Origin: Oscillospiraceae bacterium
Lineage (GTDB): Bacteria > Bacillota > Clostridia > Oscillospirales > Ruminococcaceae
Assembly: GCA_018055565.1 (NCBI GenBank)
Contig: JAGPHI010000009.1
Span: 1 to 12,172 of the forward strand
Reading direction: 5' to 3'
DNA: 12,172 nucleotides
In this document: piece after piece, positions 7,335 to 12,172 of the stretch
Numbering within the stretch: position 1 is the first letter of the stretch
Layout: every line of letters starts with the position of its first letter
The notes under the pieces: model-generated
What the model was told of the DNA's origin: nothing
What the model saw: only the letters and a program-made list of their open reading frames with translations
Databases searched by the model: none
Program-made: the position numbers and the translations under genes

Positions 7335-7898
7335 ATGGCGCTGCATGTACGGCCGGAAATACTGGCACAATATCGCGAATTTTATGATTTTGCATTTGAA
7401 AAGGATGCAAATGCGCTGGTGCTAACCGGCCTTACCGACGATGCCGCGGCGGCCCTTTGCGACACAAATGCCGAAAAAATTGTGATCAAAGATTCCCCCG
7501 CACTGACAAGCCTTGCCTTTCTTGCGCGCTTTACAAAGGCGCGCTATGTAGGCGTGTTTCGCTGCAACAAGCTGACGGCTTTGTGGGATATTGCCGATGC
7601 CGCGCCGCTTTGTGCACTTGCAATTGTAGATTGCAAGGCGCTGTGCGACATCAGCGCGCTGCGGCATGGCGGCGATTTGCGGCACTTTTATTTTGTGAAC
7701 CGCTGGGGCTTTCAAAAGCTGCAAAGCCTTATGCCGCTTTGCGCACACGCGGGGCTTTTAACGGTAGACCTTGCGTTTAAAGGCACGCGCGAGCGCGAAA
7801 AAGTGCGTTTTGCCACGGCATGGCCGGAGCTGCAAGCGTTTACCATCAGCCCGTCGCTGCGCCGATGCTTTTTATCGGAAAGCGAGGTAAAGCCTTGA
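7335..7898 (+). CDS. Leucine-rich-repeat-like protein of unknown function
   Basis: This 187-residue protein matches no named family I recognise. It has no signal peptide or membrane segment, so it is probably cytoplasmic. Residues about 47-140 fall into four roughly 23-residue units of the form xIxxxxxLxxLxxLxx: KIVIKDSPALTSLAFL, YVGVFRCNKLTALWDI, LAIVDCKALCDISAL and FYFVNRWGFQKLQSL. This resembles a short leucine-rich-repeat solenoid with a cysteine/asparagine position, as in protein-interaction LRRs. The ends look like caps. I chose ATG 7335, which follows AAGAGGGG at 7316-7323 with a rather long gap of about 11 nt. An in-frame upstream ATG at 7221 lacks a ribosome site and would add a basic, non-conserved tail. 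Its stop is 2 nt before the exporter ATG, so the two are co-translated. The partner is unknown. Confidence 0.72.
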   Translation: MALHVRPEILAQYREFYDFAFEKDANALVLTGLTDDAAAALCDTNAEKIVIKDSPALTSLAFLARFTKARYVGVFRCNKLTALWDIADAAPLCALAIVDCKALCDISALRHGGDLRHFYFVNRWGFQKLQSLMPLCAHAGLLTVDLAFKGTREREKVRFATAWPELQAFTISPSLRRCFLSESEVKP

Positions 7899-7900
7899 AC

Positions 7901-8689
7901 ATGGATGAAAAAACTATGCCGGATCAACGGCAGATTTTAAACGTTTCGGTGCTGGCAGGCACGCTGCTTTTAAAAAGCGGTGCCGAAATTTTTCGCGTGC
8001 AGGAAACGATGGAGCGTATCGGCAAAGCCTTTGGCGCGAAAAATTTGCATGTTTACGTGTTGACAAACGGCATTTTTGCTTCAGTGGATGAAGATGGATG
8101 CACGGTGTCAAGCGAAATCCGCCATATCCCCACGGCGGTGATGCACATGGGCCGCATCGCAGCAGTGAACGACCTTTCGCGCCAGATTGTGCAGGGCGCA
8201 GTTTCGATACAAGAGGCAAACGAGGCGCTGGTAGACATTGCACAATTGCCGTTTTCAAAGCCGTTGTCGCGCATTTTGGCTTGCGGCATGGGCGCGGCGG
8301 GCTTTGCGTACATTTTTGGCGGCACATGGTGGGATTGTGCGGCCGCATTTTTGGTTGGCCTGGTTTTACAAGTGTTTTTGCTGCATGCCGCCAAACAAAA
8401 TTATAGCAAAATTATCACCAATATTATGGGCGCGGCGCTTGCGGCGCTGTGCAGCTTTGTGCTCGTTACGCTGGGCTTTGGCAGCGATTTAAACCATATT
8501 ATTATCGGCGCAATTGTGCCGCTGGTGCCAGGCATGGTGCTTACCATGTCTATTCGCGATTTTGCCAATGGCGATTATCTTTCTGGCACAATTCGCATGA
8601 TAGACGCGCTTTTAATTGGCGGCAGCATTGCCATTGGCGTGGGCGCTGTGCTCAAGGCAATCAGCTTATTAACGGGGGTGATGATATGA
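7901..8689 (+). CDS. Threonine/serine exporter, ThrE N-terminal half (YjjP-like)
   Basis: This 262-residue protein corresponds to the N-terminal half of ThrE, a carrier that exports threonine, serine or related small metabolites. The cytoplasmic start contains LKSGAEIFRVQETMERI (24-40) and LTNGIFASVDEDG (54-66), hallmark motifs of the YjjP/ThrE domain. About five helices follow, with GAIVPLVPGMVLTMSIRD (203-220) and FANGDYLSGTIRM (221-233), the most conserved stretch of the family. In E. coli, YjjP and YjjB form a two-component exporter linked to succinate export, while Corynebacterium ThrE is a single fused protein. The split form is present here. The start is 2 nt after the preceding stop. 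ATG 7916 is an alternative. It overlaps the second subunit by 4 nt (ATGA), which indicates coupled translation of a heteromeric transporter. Confidence 0.92.
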   Translation: MDEKTMPDQRQILNVSVLAGTLLLKSGAEIFRVQETMERIGKAFGAKNLHVYVLTNGIFASVDEDGCTVSSEIRHIPTAVMHMGRIAAVNDLSRQIVQGAVSIQEANEALVDIAQLPFSKPLSRILACGMGAAGFAYIFGGTWWDCAAAFLVGLVLQVFLLHAAKQNYSKIITNIMGAALAALCSFVLVTLGFGSDLNHIIIGAIVPLVPGMVLTMSIRDFANGDYLSGTIRMIDALLIGGSIAIGVGAVLKAISLLTGVMI

Positions 8690-9144
8690 GCGTGCCTGCG
8701 TTTCTTTTGCAATGTATCATGTCTTTTTTGGCCACACTGGCGTTTGCCGTTTTGTATCATGCGCCGCGTAAGGAATATTTTTGGTGCGGCTTCACGGGGG
8801 CCGCGGGGTGGGCGTGCTACACCATTTTAATGCAATATCAGCCCTCGCCCGTTACGGCATCTTTGCTGGCGGTGCTGGTGCTGGCGCTGTTTGCGCGCGT
8901 GTTTGCCGTGCGCCGATGCTGCCCGTCCACAATTTTTCTGATTTGCGGCATCTTCCCGCTGGTGCCTGGCGCGGGCATTTACTATACCGCCTACCATTTT
9001 ATCATGGGCGAAAACGAGCTTTTTGCCGCAAAAGGCGTGGAAACCATCAAAATAGCCGTTGCCATTGCGCTGGGCATTGTGCTGGTGCTTTCGCTGCCCA
9101 CAAAGCTGTTTGCCGTCTTTGCACCTAATAAAAAAAGCGCGTAA
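8686..9144 (+). CDS. Threonine/serine exporter, ThrE C-terminal half (YjjB-like)
   Basis: This 152-residue membrane protein is the partner half of the split ThrE-type exporter. It has about five helices. Family signs are LATLAFAVLYHAPRKEYFWCG near the start, PSTIFLICGIFPLVPGAGIYYT (about 79-100; the conserved PLVPG motif shared with the first subunit), and a terminal helix ending in a lysine-rich tail. Its ATG overlaps the previous stop as ATGA (8686-8689), with GGGGGTG just upstream as ribosome site. The length is typical of YjjB-like proteins, so it is complete. It is the last gene of the rightward unit that starts at the GT-C gene, and is followed after 82 bp by the large palindromic terminator. 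The substrate is inferred only from the family name. Confidence 0.92.
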   Translation: MSVPAFLLQCIMSFLATLAFAVLYHAPRKEYFWCGFTGAAGWACYTILMQYQPSPVTASLLAVLVLALFARVFAVRRCCPSTIFLICGIFPLVPGAGIYYTAYHFIMGENELFAAKGVETIKIAVAIALGIVLVLSLPTKLFAVFAPNKKSA

Positions 9145-9226
9145 AGGGCGGCCGGCGGCCTGCCTTGTTTGCAAGGGCATCCAGCGCGTTGGTTAGCCGC
9201 GCTTTATACTATGGGAGTATCATTCA

Positions 9227-9271
9227 AAAAAGCGTGCATGGTAACGATAATCGTTACCATGCACGCTTTTT
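9227..9271. terminator. 45-bp near-perfect palindromic bidirectional terminator
   Basis: Two 22-nt arms (9227-9248 and 9250-9271) are perfectly complementary around a single A (9249). The outer part is A5/T5 and the inner part includes GCGTGCATGGTAACGAT. Both orientations end in a U run. It sits between the exporter stop (9144) and the stop of the leftward PsuG-like gene (9324), so it terminates both. With a 1-nt centre the RNA tip must open to about 3 nt (TAA). A cruciform in supercoiled DNA is also possible. Confidence 0.9.
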
Positions 9272-9323
9272 GCATCTATTACTGCGTCTATTTTTTCGTT
9301 TACTTTTGCGTTTATTGCTGTGT

Positions 9324-10037
9324 CTATTCGCAAAGATTAGCGGCCATGCGTGCAGCCGCAGCGGCAGGGGAATGCGCCTGTGTGCAAAAACAAGCGCCGC
9401 TTGCCAGCCCCAAATCCCATTTTACGCGGCAAATGGCGGCCGCGCTTTTTGCCGAAAGCGTGTCGCTTTGTGCAACGGCATACGGCGAAAGTGCCTCGTT
9501 TTGTGCAACGGCATCCGCCGAAAGCGCGTATACAGGCACATTGTGGGCGGCATATGGGGCAAAAAAAGCATCGGCTATGGATTTATCCTGCGGCGCAGAC
9601 GTAACAAGCGCAATCGGCAGCGTGCCCAGTGTGCGCGCGGCTTCATCGGGCACGGCGTGCGGTGCATATGCCAAAACGTGCACACCGCCAAGCGCCGCCA
9701 TAAACAGTGCGGCTGCGGCGCTAGGCACGGCGCTTTGCCCTTCGCACAAAGCGCGCGGCAAATCCGTAAGCGTTACACAGGCCGAGGGCAAAGCACAGCA
9801 CGCGGCAAGCGCTTCTTGTGTAAGGCCAATACAAAGCTTGCCCTGCCAAATATGCAAAATAGCGCCCTCGGCACCGTTTTGTGCAGCGGTGTTTAAAGCG
9901 TATTGGGCGCTAGCAAGGCGCTCGGCTTCGGTTTTTCCTTGAAACAAGGCGCTGCCGCAAAGCGCCACCACGGGCTTTTGCGCACGCAGCACGGCACCTA
10001 TTTTTGGCGAAAAATGCAAATATTTTTGTAAATTCAT
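9324..10037 (-). CDS. PsuG-like protein, divergent and C-terminally short
   Basis: This 237-residue protein aligns by eye with pseudouridine-5'-phosphate glycosidase (PsuG/IndA, about 305-312 residues), which splits pseudouridine 5'-phosphate into uracil and ribose 5-phosphate. Matching parts are MNLQKYLHFSPKIGAVL, KPVVAL (21-26), GKLCIGLTQEAL (66-77), TDLPRAL (91-97), AALGGVHVLAYA (114-125), DKSIAD (151-156), HNVPVYAL (165-172) and VKWDLGLASG (205-214). Lys152 fits the Schiff-base lysine. The catalytic Glu of ALEST is Cys27, and the Asn of VANPIP is replaced by Thr/Gln at 219-220. The GGIGGVHRGAE to FDISADL loop, including the metal-binding Asp, is replaced by a short YAPHAVPDEAART. The protein stops about 60-70 residues early, and only 52 bp remain before the terminator. 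AGGTGG lies 6-8 nt upstream of the start. The reading frame is intact, so it is either a repurposed protein or a decaying gene. Confidence 0.72.
   Translation of the reverse strand: MNLQKYLHFSPKIGAVLRAQKPVVALCGSALFQGKTEAERLASAQYALNTAAQNGAEGAILHIWQGKLCIGLTQEALAACCALPSACVTLTDLPRALCEGQSAVPSAAAALFMAALGGVHVLAYAPHAVPDEAARTLGTLPIALVTSAPQDKSIADAFFAPYAAHNVPVYALSADAVAQNEALSPYAVAQSDTLSAKSAAAICRVKWDLGLASGACFCTQAHSPAAAAARMAANLCE
9453..9526. repeat. 33-bp imperfect tandem repeat inside the PsuG-like gene
   Basis: Unit 1 (9453-9485) and unit 2 (9486-9518) share the CGAAAG start and a TTGTGCAACGGCAT core and differ at a few positions. The first 8 bp of a third unit follow (9519-9526). Because 33 is a multiple of three, the frame is kept and the protein shows two 11-residue copies (ADAVAQNEALS and PYAVAQSDTLS, residues about 174-195). 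This suggests an in-frame duplication at a site where PsuG has a loop. Confidence 0.85.
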
Positions 10038-10181
10038 ACCGCAACCACCTGTTTGTGTAGTAAGCCGTGTTTTGCCAGCGATATGGCACAGCGCGGCTTT
10101 TGTATTAACCGTATCTAACAATGAGTGTACCCCGAACAATGCAAAAACGCAAGAAAAAAAGCAAGCAAATGGGAAAGTGAT

Positions 10182-10210
10182 GTATATTCCGTTCTTCTCT
10201 GCCCAAAATA
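10182..10210 (+). promoter_or_regulatory. Possible sigma-F-like promoter for the spoIIQ-like gene
   Basis: GTATA (10182-10186) matches the -35 of forespore sigma-F promoters. GCCCAAAATA (10201-10210) partly fits the -10 pattern GGnrAnAmTw, with two mismatches, at 14 nt spacing instead of 15. spoIIQ is a known sigma-F target in Bacillus, so position and context agree, but the match is imperfect. An 8-bp inverted repeat (CAAGAATG 10225-10232, CATTCTTG 10255-10262) lies in the resulting leader. The rest of 10038-10286 shows nothing firm. Confidence 0.35.
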
Positions 10211-10286
10211 GCATTAGTAAGACCCAAGAATGGGCGGCAAAATCCACAGGCATTCATTCTTGAACGGAAAAGGGGAAAGGTATTTT

Positions 10287-11006
10287 ATGAACAAACATAC
10301 GAAAAGCACATCTTTTTTGAAGGGTAAAGGCTTTTATGCCGCGCTTACGCTGGTTATTGCGGGCGCTGCCCTGGCAAGCTTTCTCGCAATCAATAATATG
10401 ATGGACACGCTCGGCACGAAAAACAGCCGAGAGCTGGAGGAAAAACAATGGGGCTTCGAAGATACGCAGGTAGAAAACAAGCAAGAGAATATACCAAAGC
10501 CGCAAAGCTCGTCGTCTGCGTCGTCAAATGCGGCGTCGTCGCAGGCTTTGCCTACGGAGCAATCCGGAAAATCCAAAGAGTCCTCCGGGCAGCCCGTGCC
10601 GCCGACACCATCCTATCAGCTGCCGATGTCTGGACAAGTTACGGAGCCTTTCAGCGGCGATGAGCTGGTGTATAATGTTACAATGGGCGATTGGCGCACA
10701 CACAACGGCATGGATATCGCGGGCGTAGTAAAACAGGGCGTGCATGCGCCGATGGCCGCCACGGTGGCAAAGGTGTATGCCGATGATATGTGGGGCCATG
10801 TGGTGGAAATCAGCGATGGCACCTATACAGTGCGCGTAAAGGGCCTATCGAAAGACGTGCTTGTAAACGAGGGCGACAAGGTAGAGCAAGGCGCAACGCT
10901 GGGCATGCTGGGCGAAATTGCCGCCGAGGGCGCAGCCGAAACGCATTTGCACGTAGAAGTGGAACAAAACGGCATATTGGTAGACCCCGCCTCGATATTA
11001 AAATAA
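10287..11006 (+). CDS. spoIIQ: SpoIIQ-like M23 metallopeptidase (sporulation)
   Basis: This 239-residue protein has a short cytoplasmic tail, one membrane anchor (about 17-35) and a Ser/Pro/Gln-rich linker (about 60-115). A LytM/M23 domain follows (about 116-239). MGDWRTHNGMDIAG (133-146) supplies the H-x3-D zinc pair His139/Asp143, and THLHVEV (219-225) supplies His220 and His222. The zinc site is therefore complete, as in clostridial SpoIIQ and unlike the degenerate Bacillus protein. SpoIIQ sits in the forespore membrane and pairs with mother-cell SpoIIIAH to form the channel needed after engulfment. The WRTHNGMDIA wording and linker layout favour SpoIIQ over a general M23 hydrolase, though that alternative cannot be excluded. 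The start has GGGGAAAGG about 7 nt upstream. It is a single-gene unit closed by its own terminator. Confidence 0.8.
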   Translation: MNKHTKSTSFLKGKGFYAALTLVIAGAALASFLAINNMMDTLGTKNSRELEEKQWGFEDTQVENKQENIPKPQSSSSASSNAASSQALPTEQSGKSKESSGQPVPPTPSYQLPMSGQVTEPFSGDELVYNVTMGDWRTHNGMDIAGVVKQGVHAPMAATVAKVYADDMWGHVVEISDGTYTVRVKGLSKDVLVNEGDKVEQGATLGMLGEIAAEGAAETHLHVEVEQNGILVDPASILK

Positions 11007-11026
11007 CGCTTCACAGCACGCATTGC

Positions 11027-11059
11027 AAAAGCGGCCGCCGAAAACGCGGCCGCTTTTTT
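11027..11059 (+). terminator. Intrinsic terminator after spoIIQ-like gene
   Basis: AAAAGCGGCCGC (11027-11038) pairs perfectly with GCGGCCGCTTTT (11046-11057) around a 7-nt loop (CGAAAAC), and T6 (11054-11059) completes a textbook rho-independent terminator. It starts 20 bp after the stop codon and isolates the gene from the rfbC promoter 18 bp further on. Confidence 0.93.
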
Positions 11060-11076
11060 GCGCCTTTGCGTTGTTC

Positions 11077-11105
11077 TTGATAAAAGGGGCAAATTATGGT
11101 ATCCT
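11077..11105 (+). promoter_or_regulatory. Sigma-A extended -10 promoter for rfbC
   Basis: TTGATA (11077-11082) and TATCCT (11100-11105) are spaced 17 nt apart, and TGG directly before the -10 makes it an extended -10 box. The predicted start near 11112 leaves a leader of about 98 nt before rfbC. That leader is A-rich, and I see no stable structure or known riboswitch in it. The box resembles the rightward promoter at 5739 (TGG-TATACT-AAT). Confidence 0.75.
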
Positions 11106-11209
11106 AATAAAAGAATATTTTAAACAAACACGCGCACAAACACACAGCGCAAACGCAAAGAAAAAGCAGGCATTTTATCTATAATATCGAATGAAAATGA
11201 GGAACACGA

Positions 11210-11776
11210 ATGGGAAAATTTACGTTCAACAAAACGGCGGTTGACGGCGTTTATATAATCGAGCCATCGGTATACGGCGACGCGCGCGGCTATTTTATGG
11301 AAACCTTTCATAAAGCCGAGTTTGCCGCGGCAGGCATCACGGCGGAATTTGTGCAGGATAATCAATCCAAAAGCACAAAGGGCGTTTTGCGCGGGCTGCA
11401 TTTTCAAAAAGAGCACACGCAGGGCAAGCTGGTGCGCGTGATTATGGGCGAGGTGTTTGACGTGGCGGTGGATTGCCGCCCCAATAGCCCCACCTTTGGC
11501 AAATGGGTGGGGGCCGTGCTTTCGGCGGAAAATAAAAAGCAGCTTTATGTGCCCGAGGGTATGGCACACGGCTTTTTGGTGCTTTCGGAAGAAGCGGAAT
11601 TTACCTATAAATGCACCGATTTTTACACGCCGTCTGCCGAGGGCGGCATCCCCTGGAATGATGCTGATATCGGCATCGAATGGCCGCTTGCGGGCCAAGC
11701 GCCGCTTTTAAGCGATAAGGACGGGCAGCACGAGCCGTTCAAAGCTCAGCAATTTGCGTATTTTGAAAAATATTAG
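11210..11776 (+). CDS. rfbC: dTDP-4-dehydrorhamnose 3,5-epimerase
   Basis: This 188-residue cupin enzyme epimerises dTDP-4-keto-6-deoxyglucose at C3 and C5, the third step of dTDP-L-rhamnose synthesis for cell-wall or capsule glycans. RGYFMETFHKAEF (26-38), DNQSKSTKGVLRGLHFQ (50-66; His64 catalytic base), GKLVRVIMGEVFDVAVDCR (72-90; Lys73 substrate contact), VPEGMAHGFLVL (114-125), FTYKCTDFY (131-139; Tyr133 and Tyr139) and WNDADIGIEWP (149-159) follow the RmlC family exactly. The length is normal. The ribosome site TGAGGA ends about 6 nt before the ATG. The partner genes rfbA, rfbB and rfbD are not in the window. They may lie downstream, past the right edge, or elsewhere. It begins a rightward unit continued by a glycosyltransferase after 89 bp. 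Confidence 0.96.
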   Translation: MGKFTFNKTAVDGVYIIEPSVYGDARGYFMETFHKAEFAAAGITAEFVQDNQSKSTKGVLRGLHFQKEHTQGKLVRVIMGEVFDVAVDCRPNSPTFGKWVGAVLSAENKKQLYVPEGMAHGFLVLSEEAEFTYKCTDFYTPSAEGGIPWNDADIGIEWPLAGQAPLLSDKDGQHEPFKAQQFAYFEKY

Positions 11777-11800
11777 TGCGCGCGTTAGCGGCGTTGTATA

Positions 11801-11820
11801 GCCCGCAATAACCTGCGGGC
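11801..11820 (+). other. Intergenic hairpin without U tract
   Basis: GCCCGCA (11801-11807) pairs perfectly with TGCGGGC (11814-11820) around ATAACC. The sequence after it is AATATAAAG, so it is not a standard intrinsic terminator. It lies 24 bp after the rfbC stop and 45 bp before the next start. It may protect the upstream mRNA end or modulate expression between the two genes. Confidence 0.6.
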
Positions 11821-11865
11821 AATATAAAGCGGCAAAACGGCGTGGCATAAAGGAGCAAGCAGGCT

Positions 11866-12172
11866 ATGCCCAAAAATCAATATCAACTTGTAAAAAACTC
11901 GGCAGAAAAGGATACTGTTTTAAAAGCCTTGCGCCGCAATATCCATCCGGCACGTGCAGCCTCGCTGATAAAGCGGGGCTATCTTTGCGCAACAGAGCGC
12001 GGCGGCGAAGCGCTGTGGCGCGAGGTGCGCTTTCGCCTTGCGCTGATGACGCGCGGCGAGGTGTGGCAGCATCGGGCAGATTTGCCCTTGCATCGCGAAT
12101 TGCGCGAGCAGGAAAAGGTGGTATTCCCTAAAATGCCGCTGATTTCGCTGATTGTGCCGATATACTGCACAC
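11866..12172 (+). CDS. Family 2 glycosyltransferase, N-terminal part (cut by window)
   Basis: The first 102 codons are present and the frame is open to the right edge. Residues about 1-90 are a basic, helical region rich in Arg and Leu that precedes the catalytic domain. It includes an EALWREVRFRLAL helix, of the type seen in front of GT2 domains of rhamnan and O-antigen transferases. The last residues, MPLISLIVPIYCT, are the opening beta-strand of a GT-A fold family 2 glycosyltransferase (usual form ISIVVPVYN). The expected Asn is a Cys here. AAAGGAG at 11849-11855 lies 10 nt before the ATG. Following rfbC, it is probably a rhamnosyl- or other surface-polysaccharide transferase. Donor and acceptor are unknown because the catalytic motifs lie outside the window. 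Confidence 0.8.
   Translation, partial: MPKNQYQLVKNSAEKDTVLKALRRNIHPARAASLIKRGYLCATERGGEALWREVRFRLALMTRGEVWQHRADLPLHRELREQEKVVFPKMPLISLIVPIYCT

Noticed and set aside
9237..9260. Fur-box-like look of the palindrome centre (GATAATCGTTA)
   Set aside because: It lacks the repeated GATAAT hexamer array and sits between two stop codons rather than at a promoter. The U runs make a terminator the better reading.
9169..9942. Long rightward open frame (257 codons) opposite the PsuG-like gene
   Set aside because: It is antisense to a recognisable protein, runs through the palindromic terminator, and has a cysteine/tyrosine-rich composition unlike its neighbours and no ribosome site.
10038..10253. N-terminal extension of the PsuG-like frame up to 10253
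   Set aside because: The frame is open, but the PsuG similarity starts at residue MNLQ, where an AGGTGG ribosome site is present. The extension shows no family similarity.

Overview
The window reads like chromosomal DNA from an endospore-forming member of the Clostridia (Bacillota). The evidence is a SpoIIQ-type M23 sporulation peptidase, an SdpR/SdpI-type pair, AGGAGG-like ribosome binding sites, sigma-A promoters with extended -10 boxes, and hairpin plus U-tract terminators. Base composition is moderate, with many GCGC runs. Genus cannot be fixed from this sequence. I see no rRNA, tRNA, CRISPR array, insertion sequence or phage gene. Thirteen protein genes account for nearly all of it.

Layout. 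(1) 2-1018 (+) is the C-terminal three quarters of a MATE exporter, followed by a cytidylate-kinase-like P-loop protein (1149-1751, +). A bidirectional terminator (1773-1813) separates these from a leftward block. (2) The leftward block, read from right to left, is an M20 dipeptidase (5663-4269), the manganese exporter MntP, and an OGG1-type 8-oxoguanine glycosylase. It ends with an ArsR repressor overlapping an SdpI-like membrane protein, which have their own promoter and a perfect operator dyad. (3) A 33-bp dyad (5712-5744) holds overlapping back-to-back promoters that drive the dipeptidase leftward and a GT-C-type membrane glycosyltransferase rightward. (4) The rightward block continues with an LRR-like protein and a split threonine/serine exporter (two half-subunits overlapping by ATGA). 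It ends at a near-perfect 45-bp palindromic terminator (9227-9271). (5) From the other side, the same terminator closes a leftward, shortened PsuG-like gene. (6) A spoIIQ-like gene runs rightward from the same intergenic region and has its own strong terminator. (7) An extended -10 promoter and a ~100-nt leader precede rfbC (dTDP-sugar epimerase), followed by the start of a family 2 glycosyltransferase. This looks like the entry to a surface-polysaccharide cluster that runs off the right edge.

Most genes are ordinary housekeeping or envelope functions. The most unusual item is the PsuG-like protein. It keeps the pseudouridine-5'-phosphate glycosidase framework and the Schiff-base lysine. It appears to have lost the catalytic Glu and the Asn position, lacks the glycine-rich metal/substrate loop, and ends about 60-70 residues early. 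The second is the symmetric overlapping divergent promoter. I found no convincing wholly new multi-gene system.
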